Made by a program: the position numbers and the translations under genes. Below, piece after piece: positions 9,537 through 18,666 of a DNA stretch of 64,000 bases. Origin of the DNA: Pedobacter mucosus (GTDB lineage: Bacteria; Bacteroidota; Bacteroidia; Sphingobacteriales; Sphingobacteriaceae); NCBI RefSeq assembly GCF_022200785.1, contig NZ_CP087585.1, forward strand, positions 4,836,001 through 4,900,000. The letters are read 5' to 3'. The first letter of the stretch is position 1. The number at the start of each line of letters is the position of its first letter. The notes under the pieces are model-generated. The model was not told where the DNA came from. It saw only the letters and a program-made list of their open reading frames with translations, and did no database searches.

Positions 9537-12500
9537 TTATTGTTGCGGACCTTGCTGCTGTGAATAATACATAGAAAAGCGACCTTCTAAATTGGCAAAT
9601 ATTTTCTCTAACTCACTTGCAATTTTTTCTTGTCCGTTTGCTCTGCTGGTTTTTATCATTCTATCTAAATAATATAAGCCAGTTTGAACATTCTGGGAGC
9701 CAGTAATAGTGCCTTTAGATTTAGAAATATCAGCAAGGTATATTAACTCTTTGTTTATATAATCTCCTGATTTTGTAATGATATCATTGGCTTTTGCAGT
9801 TTCTCCAAGTTTATATAAATTCTCTGCCAAGTAAAATTTAACAACAACGGTACGTATGCCAAAGAAACGTTCTGGCATTACTTCAAAGTATTTATCTACA
9901 ACTTTTTTAGCTTCAGCGGTTTTACCCTCTTTAATTAAGCTTCCTGTTAAACTACTGAAAATATTAGTAAAAATAAATGTATCATCAGATGACTGTGGAT
10001 CTAAATAACTCGCGGTTTTCATGTTTCCCCACTTAAATTTAGTCATAACATTATTGTACAATTGTGGCGTATTCAACTGTTCTGCCCTTTCTTCTGATGC
10101 GGTGGTATCAGCTTTTAAAGGCAATAATCGCATGGCTAAACCTTCATTATACAGATATTTATCTAAACCGTTATACTGCTCGGAAGGAACTGTTGAAGCG
10201 AAATAAATAGGACGTTTCCAGTTATTATGCGCTAAAATATCTAACATGGCTAAAGTACCTTTCGTAACATAACCTTTGTTAAATTTCCAATCCATCTCAG
10301 TAGTAATCTTCGCTGCATCAGCGGCTGGAACAGTTCCGGTGCTAATTACTTCTTGTGGATTAATTGTAATTTTGAAGTTTTTGGTAGGTAAGAAATTAGA
10401 TTTAGTACCATCTTGCATGGCAACTTTATCACCATCATCATTGGATAATAAAAGATCAACAATGCTTTTAAGTTCAACATTACCAGCAATTTTATAGTCA
10501 TCATAAGGCATTACATCACGTTCACCTTGAACATATTGCGCAGGTTTCATGGTTATTGGTAATGGAGCAGATTCGTTTTGTTTTTGCCTTAGACCATTTA
10601 TATACCAATCTGTATCAAATAAACTTAGGTTAACAATTCTAACATCTGGCCTAACATTTTCAACCTCTTGGATATACCAAAGTGGATAAGTATCATTATC
10701 GCCGTATGTAAATAAAATGGCGTTTGGTGCGCAAGATTGCAAGTAATCTAAAGCAATATCATGTGGAACCATTTTAGTTGAACGGTTATGATCATCCCAA
10801 CCTTGTTCTGCCATGATTACTGGTGCAGCAAGTAATCCAATTATGGTTGCACCAATTGCACCATTTGTTGGTGTGAGTTTTTTAAATACCCACTCTTTAA
10901 TGGCTAAAACTCCGAGCCCAATCCAAATGGCAAAAGCATAAAATGATCCAACATAAGCATAATCTCGCTCACGAGGCTCTAAAGGCTTCTGATTTAAATA
11001 TAAAACAATAGCGATTCCGGTAAAGAAGAATAATAAACCAACCACTCCCGCATCTTTTTGATTGCGTTGAAAATGCCAAATGGCACCAAGTAAACCAATA
11101 ATTAACGGTAAAAAGAAGAAACGATTGTAAGCTTTGTTATCAATTGTAGAAGGAGGTAAGTGACTTTGATCGCCAAGTTTCCAAGCATCAAATGCTTTTA
11201 TACCACTCAGCCATTCGCCTTCAAATCCGCTTCCCTGACCTTGTTCATCATTTTGGCGACCAACAAAGTTCCACGCAAAATAACGCATGTACATATAGCC
11301 AATTTGGTAACTCACTAAAAAGCCAACATTGTCTACCAAGTTTGGTTTCTTAGTTTCGTCTAAATGCATCCACTCTTTATAAAATTCTGCATGTTTAGGA
11401 TCATCGCTATACATACGAGGTAATAATGTGTTATTATTATACTCATAGTCGCTTTTTTTGCCAGCCACTTCGTATTTATTTTCACCTTTTCTCCATATGG
11501 TTTTCCCTTCAGTAACACCAGATCTTTCAGAGTTATAATTTGGTCCATAACCTAAAGGTCTATCGCCATATTGCTCCCGGTTAAGGTAACTTAAAAACGA
11601 AAATGCATCTTTTGGAGCGCTATTATTTAAGTTTGGATCTGCCTTAGCCCTGATAATAATCATAGAGAAAGAAGCATAACCAAAAATGATCAATACTGTA
11701 GAAAGTAAACCTAAGTTTAATAATTTCTTTTGATGAATAATGGAATAACGAATTGCCCAAACCAAAGCACCAATCAATAATACAGCGAAAAACAATACGC
11801 CAGTTCCGAAACCTAAACCTAGAGTATTTACGAAGAACAAATCGAAATATGCTCCGAAGGAAACTAAATATTGGATAATACCATACTGAATAACAGCAAG
11901 AATTAAGATACCTACAATTAAGGTTTTAAAAATGCCTGCTGTTGTTGGTTTATCAGATTTTTTAAAATAATAAACGAATGCCATTGCTGGAATGGTTAAT
12001 AAGTTTAATAGGTGAATTCCGATGGATAAACCCATTATGTAAGCTATGAATAATAACCAGCGATCCGCTTTAGCTTCATCTGCATGAGCTTCCCATTTTA
12101 ATATTCCCCAAAAAACAATTGCGGTAAATAATGAAGATTGTGCATAAACCTCAGATTCTACTGCCGAGAACCAAAAACTATCAGAAAATGTGTAAGCTAA
12201 AGCACCAACAACCCCAGCGCCCATAATGCTAATAAAATTGCTTGTTGTAAGCGTATCGCCAGCTTTCATTAGCGTTTTCTTCGCCAAAGCAGTAATGGTC
12301 CAGAATAAAAATAATATCGTTGCACCACTAGAAACGGCAGAACCCACATTCATCCAATAAGCAATTTTAGTTAAATCGCCTATTGCAAAAATTGAAAAGA
12401 AACGTTGAATCATTAAAAATAATGGTGCTCCTGGTTGGTGAACAACCTGCATCCTGAAAGCTGAAGCGATAAATTCGCCGCAATCCCAAAAGCTAGCTGA

Positions 12501-12584
12501 TGGTTCTAATGTTAAAACGTAAGTTATTGTGGCAATTGAAAAGCAGATCCAGCCTACTATGTTATTAACTTTTGAATAATTCAT
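9537..12584 (-). CDS. DUF2723 family multi-pass membrane protein (putative glycosyltransferase)
   Basis: The protein is 1015 residues. The N-terminal half has about a dozen hydrophobic segments and begins with the DUF2723 signature (LEPSASFWDCGEFIASA ... HQPGAPLF). This resembles the membrane core of GT-C glycosyltransferases such as protein O-mannosyltransferases. A large soluble part follows with FTYGDNDTYPLWYIQE, RDYAYVGSF and a C-terminal helical, TPR-like region near residues 860-1000. The family is nearly universal in Bacteroidota and is thought to act in protein or envelope glycosylation; the substrate is unknown. It is monocistronic, with a terminator. Confidence 0.88.
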   Translation of the reverse strand: MNYSKVNNIVGWICFSIATITYVLTLEPSASFWDCGEFIASAFRMQVVHQPGAPLFLMIQRFFSIFAIGDLTKIAYWMNVGSAVSSGATILFLFWTITALAKKTLMKAGDTLTTSNFISIMGAGVVGALAYTFSDSFWFSAVESEVYAQSSLFTAIVFWGILKWEAHADEAKADRWLLFIAYIMGLSIGIHLLNLLTIPAMAFVYYFKKSDKPTTAGIFKTLIVGILILAVIQYGIIQYLVSFGAYFDLFFVNTLGLGFGTGVLFFAVLLIGALVWAIRYSIIHQKKLLNLGLLSTVLIIFGYASFSMIIIRAKADPNLNNSAPKDAFSFLSYLNREQYGDRPLGYGPNYNSERSGVTEGKTIWRKGENKYEVAGKKSDYEYNNNTLLPRMYSDDPKHAEFYKEWMHLDETKKPNLVDNVGFLVSYQIGYMYMRYFAWNFVGRQNDEQGQGSGFEGEWLSGIKAFDAWKLGDQSHLPPSTIDNKAYNRFFFLPLIIGLLGAIWHFQRNQKDAGVVGLLFFFTGIAIVLYLNQKPLEPRERDYAYVGSFYAFAIWIGLGVLAIKEWVFKKLTPTNGAIGATIIGLLAAPVIMAEQGWDDHNRSTKMVPHDIALDYLQSCAPNAILFTYGDNDTYPLWYIQEVENVRPDVRIVNLSLFDTDWYINGLRQKQNESAPLPITMKPAQYVQGERDVMPYDDYKIAGNVELKSIVDLLLSNDDGDKVAMQDGTKSNFLPTKNFKITINPQEVISTGTVPAADAAKITTEMDWKFNKGYVTKGTLAMLDILAHNNWKRPIYFASTVPSEQYNGLDKYLYNEGLAMRLLPLKADTTASEERAEQLNTPQLYNNVMTKFKWGNMKTASYLDPQSSDDTFIFTNIFSSLTGSLIKEGKTAEAKKVVDKYFEVMPERFFGIRTVVVKFYLAENLYKLGETAKANDIITKSGDYINKELIYLADISKSKGTITGSQNVQTGLYYLDRMIKTSRANGQEKIASELEKIFANLEGRFSMYYSQQQGPQQ

Positions 12585-12847
12585 TGGTTGATGGTAATGA
12601 TAATTAAATGTATTTTGACATAAAAATGCTGCCGAAATTAACTAATCTAGTCGATAAAACGGGAAAATATTTCGATTGATTTAACAAAACTCAATAGCAT
12701 CATATATATTGTAAGTAAAACAATTTGTATAATTATAAAAACAGTTATAGTATGTGTCGGATTTTTAAATAAAATGTTGCACCAAAGAATAAATTTTTTT
12801 GATCCTCAATCACTTAGAAAATAATTGTATTTTTTTTTATATCAAGC

Positions 12848-12878
12848 TTGCATATTTAAAATAAGCTGCCTACATTTG
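12848..12878 (+). promoter_or_regulatory. tRNA-Gln promoter
   Basis: TTG at 12848-12850, a 20-base spacer, then TACATTTG at 12871-12878: a good match to TTG-N~20-TAnnTTTG. It lies 35 bases before the tRNA. Confidence 0.7.
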
Positions 12879-12913
12879 CATTCCCAATCGAGGAGTTATT
12901 CTCGAATTGCTTT

Positions 12914-12984
12914 TGTCCGATAGTATAAGGGTAGTACGACAGTTTTTGGTACTGTTTGTCTTGGTTCGAATCCAGGTCGGACAA
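12914..12984 (+). tRNA. tRNA-Gln (anticodon TTG)
   Basis: The 71-base gene folds as a cloverleaf. The acceptor arms are TGTCCGA and TCGGACA with A as the discriminator base. The anticodon stem is ACAGT/ACTGT around the loop TTTTGGT, giving anticodon TTG. The T arm is CTTGG-TTCGAAT-CCAGG. No CCA is encoded. Confidence 0.95.
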
Positions 12985-13056
12985 CTTAAGTTTAACATCG
13001 GGTCGTGTGAAATACATGATCCGATTTTTTTTTAACTAGTAAACTACACACGGATC

Positions 13057-14010
13057 ATGCCATTGCAGTTTAATCAGGTAAAGCTTTTTTCTGGAACAGG
13101 TTCCAGAGGATTATCATTAAAGATTGCCGAAAGCTACGGTAAGGCACTTGGAGAGGTAACCATTCACAAATTTAGTGATGGTGAATTTCAGCCTTCATTT
13201 GATGAATCGATACGTGGTTGTGATGTTTTTTTAATCCAATCTACCTATCAGCCTAGCGATAATTTGATGGAACTTTTGCTTATGGTTGATGCCGCTAAAA
13301 GAGCTTCAGCACATTACATTACGGCAGTTGTTCCTTATTATGGCTTAGCCAGGCAAGATAGAAAAGATAAACCTCGTGTAGCAATTGGCGCAAAACTAGT
13401 AGCTAATTTATTAAAGTCTGCAGGTATCCACCGCATTATGACGATGGATTTGCATGCAGCCCAAATACAAGGATTTTTTGATATTCCGGTAGATCACTTA
13501 GATGGATCGGTAATATTTGTTCCTTATATCAAAAGCTTAAAATTACCAAACTTAACAATTGCATCACCAGATATGGGTGGTTCATACAGGGCTCGTACCT
13601 TTGCTAAGTTTTTTAATGCGGAAGTTATTATTTGCGATAAACGCCGAAAACGTGCTAATGAAATCGAATCAATGTCGATTATTGGTGATGTTACCGGACA
13701 AGATGTTGTATTGATCGATGACATTTGCGACACTGCCGGAACCTTATCTAAAGCTGCTGCTTTGATTATGGAAAATGGCGCAGCAAGTGTAAGAGCAGTT
13801 TGTACACATGCGGTTTTATCAGGCAAAGCGATTGAAACAGTAGAAAATTCAGTTTTATCTGAATTAATTGTAACGGATACTATTCCGTTAAAAATGCAAA
13901 GCCCAAAAATTAGGCAGCTAAGCACAGCCAGTTTATTTGCCAGAGCAATTGCGAACGTAAATGAACATGGATCTATTAGCGATCTGTTTAAGGTACAAGA
14001 TGAATATTAA
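13057..14010 (+). CDS. prs: Ribose-phosphate pyrophosphokinase
   Basis: The 317-residue product has the full PRPP synthetase pattern: FSDGEFQPSFDESIRG near the N-terminus, YYGLARQDRKDKPR (ATP/Mg binding), MDLHAAQIQGFF, and the ribose-5-phosphate loop VLIDDICDTAGTL near residues 226-238. It makes PRPP from ribose-5-phosphate and ATP for nucleotide, histidine and NAD synthesis. It is followed 18 bases later by rplY, then pth, an order common in Bacteroidota. It lies just after tRNA-Gln with no visible terminator between. Confidence 0.97.
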   Translation: MPLQFNQVKLFSGTGSRGLSLKIAESYGKALGEVTIHKFSDGEFQPSFDESIRGCDVFLIQSTYQPSDNLMELLLMVDAAKRASAHYITAVVPYYGLARQDRKDKPRVAIGAKLVANLLKSAGIHRIMTMDLHAAQIQGFFDIPVDHLDGSVIFVPYIKSLKLPNLTIASPDMGGSYRARTFAKFFNAEVIICDKRRKRANEIESMSIIGDVTGQDVVLIDDICDTAGTLSKAAALIMENGAASVRAVCTHAVLSGKAIETVENSVLSELIVTDTIPLKMQSPKIRQLSTASLFARAIANVNEHGSISDLFKVQDEY

Positions 14011-14028
14011 TAATTAAATAAATATAAA

Positions 14029-14613
14029 ATGAAAACAATCGCAATTAGCGGTTCTCCAAGAGAGAACGTAGGGAAACGCGATGCCAAAGAGCTTCGTTAT
14101 GAAGGTAAAGTTCCTGCGGTATTGTATGGTGGTACATCACAACAACATTTAGCTATCGTTATAGCTGATTTGAGAGATGTAATTTACACTCCAGAAGCAA
14201 ACTTTGTAGAAATTGACGTAAACGGTGTAAAAACTAAAGCAATCGTTAAAGACACACAATTTCATCCATTAACTGATATTTTAATGCACATCGATTTTCT
14301 TCAATTATTTGATGATAAAGAAATCGTTATGGAAATCCCTGTTAAATTAACAGGAACTTCTCCAGGTGTTAAAACTGGTGGTAAAATGGTTCAAAAATTA
14401 CGTAAACTTCGTGTTAAATCTTTGCCTGCAGCTATGCCTCAAACGGTTGATGTAAGCATCGCTAAATTAGAAGTTGGTGGTTTAGTTCGTGTTCGTGATA
14501 TTCAAGCGGATAAATATGCAATTACAAATATTCCAGAAGATACAATTGTTTCTGTAGGAATGAGTAGAGCATTGAAACAAGCAGAAACTGAAGCTTCAAA
14601 AGGTAAAAAATAA
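14029..14613 (+). CDS. rplY: 50S ribosomal protein bL25 (Ctc type)
   Basis: The 194-residue protein is the long, two-domain form. The N-terminal 5S rRNA-binding domain (residues ~1-90) has GKRDAKELRYEGKVPAVLYGG. The C-terminal beta TL5/Ctc domain has MHIDFLQLFDDKEI and EIPVKLTGTSPGVK. It sits 18 bases after prs and ends at a strong terminator, so the two are probably one transcript. Confidence 0.95.
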   Translation: MKTIAISGSPRENVGKRDAKELRYEGKVPAVLYGGTSQQHLAIVIADLRDVIYTPEANFVEIDVNGVKTKAIVKDTQFHPLTDILMHIDFLQLFDDKEIVMEIPVKLTGTSPGVKTGGKMVQKLRKLRVKSLPAAMPQTVDVSIAKLEVGGLVRVRDIQADKYAITNIPEDTIVSVGMSRALKQAETEASKGKK

Positions 14614-14647
14614 CCAAGATTTTTTAGGATTCTTGGATTTTAAGATC

Positions 14648-14683
14648 AAGCGGTGCAAATTTATTTTGCACCGCTTTTTTTTG
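14648..14683 (+). terminator. Terminator of prs-rplY
   Basis: AAGCGGTGCAAA (14648-14659) pairs with TTTGCACCGCTT (14665-14676), followed by T residues. Confidence 0.9.
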
Positions 14684-14775
14684 TAGAAATTCATAATGCT
14701 GAAATTTATTTCATCATCTACAAAAGATAAACGCTTAAATATTGAAATAGCTCATTAGTCTTTGCTTCTTATCCC

Positions 14776-14806
14776 TTGTTCCATAATCATTAATCTTTTA
14801 GTTTTG
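14776..14806 (+). promoter_or_regulatory. pth promoter abutting the start codon
   Basis: TTG at 14776-14778, a 20-base spacer, then TAGTTTTG at 14799-14806. Only 4 bases separate it from the pth ATG, so the transcript should have almost no leader. Confidence 0.65.
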
Positions 14807-14810
14807 CAGC

Positions 14811-15371
14811 ATGAAATATCTTATAGTTGGTTTAGGTAATATTGGTCCCGATTATGCGCACACCAGGCATAATATTGGCTTTGATATTGCTGATGAACTG
14901 GTTAAAAATTTAGATGGAAGTTTTCAAAATATTCGTTTAGCATATTACGCTGAGGTAGGTTTTAAAGGAAAAAAGCTTCACGTAATTAAACCTACTACTT
15001 TTATGAATTTAAGTGGTAAGGCTGTTAATTATTGGATGAAAGAATTAAAAATAGCTCCAGAAAATGTTTTGGTAATTGTTGATGATTTGGCTTTACCACT
15101 TGGTAAACTAAGATTAAAACTACAAGGCTCCAGCGCTGGTCATAATGGTTTAAAAAGTATCGAAGAAGTTTGTGGCGGCCAAAATTACGCTCGTCTGCGC
15201 TTTGGTATTGGTAGTAATTATCCTAAAGGCAGACAAATAGATTTCGTACTTGGGCTTTTTGACAAGGAAGAAAAGTTAGAACTTCCTGCACTAATTGATA
15301 AAAGTGTGGAGCTAATTAAAAGCTATGTAACTGTTGGTCCGGCACATACCATGACAGCTTTTAATAAATAA
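14811..15371 (+). CDS. pth: Peptidyl-tRNA hydrolase
   Basis: The 186-residue product shows the Pth family motifs: GLGNIGPDYAHTRHNIGFD with the catalytic His, KPTTFMNLSGKAV, VLVIVDDLALPLGKLRL, and GSSAGHNGLKSIEE. It frees tRNAs from peptides dropped by the ribosome. It has its own promoter directly before the ATG. No clear terminator follows; two structured repeats lie downstream instead. Confidence 0.97.
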   Translation: MKYLIVGLGNIGPDYAHTRHNIGFDIADELVKNLDGSFQNIRLAYYAEVGFKGKKLHVIKPTTFMNLSGKAVNYWMKELKIAPENVLVIVDDLALPLGKLRLKLQGSSAGHNGLKSIEEVCGGQNYARLRFGIGSNYPKGRQIDFVLGLFDKEEKLELPALIDKSVELIKSYVTVGPAHTMTAFNK

Positions 15372-15478
15372 TTTTATTTACAATAATCGTCATTTCTAGG
15401 AAAGAACCAATTCTTCATTCTTGGCTCATTGAGATAAGATTTATTGTTTTTTGAAAACGAGCGGTAGGGTTTCTTATG

Positions 15479-15543
15479 GCAAAATCAGTCCCGCTTTTCC
15501 TGCTGCCGATTGAAAAAATCGGCATTCGTTCAATCGGGTTTAT
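15479..15543 (+). repeat. Structured intergenic repeat, copy 2
   Basis: Outer stem CCCG (15490-15493) with CGGG (15535-15538). Apical hairpin GCCGAT (15505-15510) with ATCGGC (15518-15523). The right end is ATCGGGTTTAT. Confidence 0.7.
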
Positions 15544-15654
15544 TAACAAAGACTGTACATATTGGCGAATTACAATCCCTGATTAATTTGCCTTTTCGTA
15601 TGAATGAGTTAACATTTAATAACTGTTTTAATTTTTCGAAGAAGCCAAAGTTCG

Positions 15655-15747
15655 TAAACCTGATAATAGTGGCAGCTCCCGATAATTCATCGGGACTACA
15701 GCGTTTAGCAGGACGGACTTTAAAAAGAATTACTGTCTTTGCTTTCC
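15655..15747 (-). repeat. Structured intergenic repeat, copy 3 (minus orientation)
   Basis: Outer stem CCTG (15659-15662) with CAGG (15709-15712). Apical hairpin TCCCGAT (15677-15683) with ATCGGGA (15689-15695). On the minus strand it begins GGAAAGCAAAGACAGT. An open frame across this region (15510-15767) is only repeat sequence. Confidence 0.7.
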
Positions 15748-15800
15748 TAAAAAAATATACGTATTAATCTCCTCATTCAATAAATATAAATTATAGATCA

Positions 15801-15828
15801 AAAAAAAGACCATCTTTCGATAGTCTTT
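15801..15828 (-). terminator. Terminator of the TPR-protein gene
   Basis: On the minus strand AAGACTATC and GATGGTCTT pair (one G-T) around a short loop and are followed by a run of T. Confidence 0.75.
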
Positions 15829-15851
15829 CCTTAGTATAGTTTTGTAAATGA

Positions 15852-16517
15852 TTATTTAACTTGTTCCTGAGCTCTTGCAATGTAAGCATCAACTAATTGT
15901 GCTTCTGCGCTTTCAGGGTATTGAGTTTTAATTTTTGTGTAGGCATCAACCGCACCTTTAAAATCTTTCAGGTTTTCGTTAACTAAACCTAATTTTTTAA
16001 GGAACATTGGCGAAGTAAATTTACTTGCTTTATCCGCAGCTTTTTTATAGTAAGTAGATGCTTGTTTGTAATCCTTAAGTTCGCTATATGCATCACCTAA
16101 TAAACCTAAGGCTAAAGGATCTGCCACTGGACTGCCTGTAGCGCTATATTTACTTAAAGATTCTACCGCTTGTTTGTATTCGCCTTTACGCAAATATATA
16201 CCACCTAAATATAAATTAGCCAAATTAGCTGATTTTGTGTTGTCATATTCTTCAGCAATTTGTTCTAAACCTGGGTAGCCACCTTCGCCTTTAACTGCTC
16301 TGTTGGATAATGAATCTACACCAATTAACTGTTCAGATTTGTACATTTTACTAGCAGCTTCTTCAGCACGGCCTTTTAAATATACACCTTGATACCAAAG
16401 ATATACAGCGACTAATAATACTACAGCACCTGCTATAAATAGTAAACTTTTATTATTTTCCTGTAAGAAAGAACCTTTTTTAACAGGTTGAATTGTTTGG
16501 TTATCAGTTGAAGACAT
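15852..16517 (-). CDS. Membrane-anchored tetratricopeptide-repeat protein
   Basis: The 221-residue protein has a short cytoplasmic N-terminus and one membrane helix (about residues 26-45, SLLFIAGAVVLLVAVYLWY). TPR-like helical pairs follow: ANLYLGGIYLRKGEYKQAVESL, LALGLLGDAYSELKDYKQAS and PMFLKKLGLVNENLKDFKGAV. The layout recalls YfgM/Tol-Pal-linked TPR proteins. A role in envelope protein handling is plausible but not shown. It is divergent from recF and ends at its own terminator. Confidence 0.8.
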   Translation of the reverse strand: MSSTDNQTIQPVKKGSFLQENNKSLLFIAGAVVLLVAVYLWYQGVYLKGRAEEAASKMYKSEQLIGVDSLSNRAVKGEGGYPGLEQIAEEYDNTKSANLANLYLGGIYLRKGEYKQAVESLSKYSATGSPVADPLALGLLGDAYSELKDYKQASTYYKKAADKASKFTSPMFLKKLGLVNENLKDFKGAVDAYTKIKTQYPESAEAQLVDAYIARAQEQVK

Positions 16518-16542
16518 GTTTATTTAAAAAATTTTGAGATTG

Positions 16543-16572
16543 CAAAAATACATTTTTCAATCAAAGTATCAA
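16543..16572 (-). promoter_or_regulatory. Promoter of the TPR-protein gene
   Basis: On the minus strand: TTG (16572-16570), a 19-base spacer, then TATTTTTG (16550-16543), 25 bases before the ATG. Confidence 0.65.
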
Positions 16573-16644
16573 CCTTTATTTTGAAGTATTTAATTAAACT
16601 GTAGTTATTTAGAGGCTAAAAAACGGTAAATTGCCCCCATACTT

Positions 16645-17748
16645 ATGTGGTTAAAGAATATTACACTTCTTAATTTTAAAAATTATACGGATGCAGATTT
16701 GCATTTTTCGAGTACTGTAAATGTTTTTACAGGCAATAATGGTTCGGGAAAAACAAATATGCTCGATGCCATCCATTATTTATGCTTGTGCAAAAGCTAT
16801 TTTAATCCGATTGACGGACAGCAAATTAAAACCGGAGAAGAGGTTTTTATGATTCAAGGGGATTTTGATCGCAATGCGCAAAATGAAAAAATTACCTGCG
16901 GTGTAAAACGCAATCAAAAGAAGCAATTTAAACGAAATAAAAAGGAATATGATAAGCTAGCCGATCATATTGGGTTGTTCCCAGTGGTAATGGTTTCTCC
17001 ATACGACGTAAATCTGATTATGGAGGGAAGCGAGGAACGGCGCAAATTTATTGATAATGTTATTTCTCAAACAAACGGTCACTATCTAGATCAGCTTATT
17101 ATTTATAATAAAATTCTGTTGAATAGAAATGCATTGCTTAAGCAAATTGCGATAACACGAAAATACGATCCGACGTTATTAGAGATTTTGGACGACCAGC
17201 TTATTGCTGCCGGCAATAAAATTTTTGATATTAGGAAGGCCTTCATGGATGAATATATTCCCTTGTTCAATCAATATTATGCTTATCTTACTGATAATAA
17301 AGAAACTGTAGAATTGAATTATCAATCTCAACTAAATGAAAGTTCATTTCAAGAACTTTTGCGTAAATCAGTGGAGAAAGATAGGGTACTCGAACGCACT
17401 ACAACGGGAATCCATAAAGACGAGCTGGCTTTTATCATTAGCGAAATGCCGCTTAAAAAATTTGGTTCGCAAGGGCAACAAAAATCTTTTTTAATTGCTT
17501 TAAAACTTGCTCAATACGCTTATTTATCAAAAAATAAAGGTTTTAAACCGTTGCTTTTATTGGATGATATTTTTGATAAATTAGATGATAATCGGGTTCA
17601 AAAATTAATGAAAATGGTTTCTCATCAAGATTTCGGACAAATTTTTATTACGGATACTGGAAAAGAAAGAGTAGAATTGGTTTTCAAAAAGATAGATGTT
17701 GCAGTAACTTTGTTTGAAGTAAAGGAAGGACATATAAAAAATGCGTAA
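16645..17748 (+). CDS. recF: DNA replication/repair protein RecF
   Basis: The 367-residue SMC-like ATPase has Walker A GNNGSGKTNMLDAIHYLCL near residue 32, the ABC signature region KFGSQGQQKSFLIALKLAQ, and Walker B PLLLLDDIFDKLD. RecF binds gapped DNA and helps load RecA at stalled forks. The next gene, a DciA-like protein, overlaps its last 8 bases, so the two are translated together. It is divergent from the TPR gene. Confidence 0.96.
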   Translation: MWLKNITLLNFKNYTDADLHFSSTVNVFTGNNGSGKTNMLDAIHYLCLCKSYFNPIDGQQIKTGEEVFMIQGDFDRNAQNEKITCGVKRNQKKQFKRNKKEYDKLADHIGLFPVVMVSPYDVNLIMEGSEERRKFIDNVISQTNGHYLDQLIIYNKILLNRNALLKQIAITRKYDPTLLEILDDQLIAAGNKIFDIRKAFMDEYIPLFNQYYAYLTDNKETVELNYQSQLNESSFQELLRKSVEKDRVLERTTTGIHKDELAFIISEMPLKKFGSQGQQKSFLIALKLAQYAYLSKNKGFKPLLLLDDIFDKLDDNRVQKLMKMVSHQDFGQIFITDTGKERVELVFKKIDVAVTLFEVKEGHIKNA

Positions 17749-18031
17749 ACCAAATGATTTAACAATGAAGGACGCGGTTAGCAAGATGCTAGACGTGTAT
17801 CGCTTACGCAAAAAGTTTGACGAGACTTCGATTGTAGCCATATGGCCAGAGATTATGGGAACTGCTATCGCAAATAGAACCACTCAAATTTATATCCATG
17901 ATAAAAAGCTTTTTATCCGAATTGAATCTTCAGTTATCAAAAATGAACTGCTAATGGTTCGACAAGGAATTATCCAAAAACTTAATGACCACGCTGGCAG
18001 TGAAGTAATTAAAGAAATGGTTTTCCTTTAA
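17741..18031 (+). CDS. DUF721 (DciA-like) protein
   Basis: The 96-residue protein begins 8 bases inside the end of recF. It has the DUF721 pattern: a basic helix (LTMKDAVSKMLDVYRLRKKFDET), IVAIWPEIMGTAIANRTTQIYIHDKKLFIRIESSVIKNEL, then a C-terminal helix. DUF721 proteins include DciA, which loads the replicative helicase in bacteria without DnaC. Pairing with recF fits a replication or repair role. Confidence 0.85.
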   Translation: MRKPNDLTMKDAVSKMLDVYRLRKKFDETSIVAIWPEIMGTAIANRTTQIYIHDKKLFIRIESSVIKNELLMVRQGIIQKLNDHAGSEVIKEMVFL

Positions 18032-18050
18032 ACGAATTTAATTAAAATAT

Positions 18051-18083
18051 AAAAGGCTGAATGTTTAAAACTTTTAGCCTTTC
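18051..18083 (+). terminator. Terminator after recF-DUF721
   Basis: AAAAGGCT (18051-18058) pairs with AGCCTTT (18076-18082) across a 17-base loop. The T-run is short, so strength is uncertain. Confidence 0.5.
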
Positions 18084-18141
18084 TCGTTCAAAACTTTATT
18101 TACTCTTTACACGGCAGCTAACTCATTCTTCCATGGTTTTT

Positions 18142-18387
18142 ATATTTCGGTAGCAAGCTTCAGTATTGAAAATCTATAAAGAATTATTGCCATGGGAGCA
18201 CGGATATAAACGGAAGCTAATTATTTATTTTCCGTGGTTTCTGTGGCAAGCTTTTATTCTATATTTCGGTAGCAAGCTTCAGTATTGAAAATCTATAAAA
18301 AATTATTGCCACGGGAGCACGGATCTAAACGGAAGCTAACTATTTATTTTCCGTGGTTTCTGTGTTTCCGTGGCAAGCTTTTGTTCT
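18142..18387. repeat. Tandem ~119-bp direct duplication
   Basis: Two near-identical units start at 18142 and 18261, each opening with 'atatttcggtagcaagcttc'. They differ at few positions, and the second unit carries about 8 extra bases ('tgtttccg'). Each contains the 'cgggagcacggat ... ccgtggtttctgtg' repeat typical of these intergenic spacers. No open frame is supported. Confidence 0.8.
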
Positions 18388-18429
18388 TAGAATCTATAAA
18401 ATCTAGCTATTGATTCAAAAGGCTAAGTT

Positions 18430-18609
18430 TTAGCTCCTGCTTCCTCCACCAAATATTTTGGCTACAATCCATATAATTAACGCAACAACGATAACTACTA
18501 CAATAATACCCGACCATACGCCGGCTTTAAATATACCTCCAATTAGTTCACAACTGCTCAGGGTGCTGCATATAAATGCGATTAATGCTAAAGGGATTGC
18601 TCTTTTCAT
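18430..18609 (-). CDS. Small 59-residue predicted lipoprotein with one membrane helix
   Basis: Read directly from the minus strand: ATG at 18609, TAA at 18432-18430. It has a lipoprotein signal ending in STLSSC, the segment ELIGGIFKAGVW, one strongly hydrophobic helix (about residues 33-50, SGIIVVVIVVALIIWIVA), and a Gly-rich basic tail KIFGGGSRS. Similar short proteins occur in Bacteroidota; function unknown. It lies downstream of the FKBP gene on the same strand with a 57-base gap. Confidence 0.75.
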   Translation of the reverse strand: MKRAIPLALIAFICSTLSSCELIGGIFKAGVWSGIIVVVIVVALIIWIVAKIFGGGSRS

Positions 18610-18666
18610 ATCGATGTTAATTTTGTTTTAGTTAACATTTGATAGTAAATAAAGTTTTAAAAAAGC

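Noticed and set aside
13524..13925. Minus-strand open frame of 133 codons inside prs
   Set aside because: Antisense shadow of a strongly recognised gene, without any signal or motif of its own.
15510..15767. Plus-strand open frame of 85 codons after pth
   Set aside because: It starts at a TTG inside one structured repeat and runs through another; no protein-like pattern.
18031..18430. CRISPR-like array
   Set aside because: There are only two long direct units of ~119 bp with no short repeat/spacer pattern and no cas genes.
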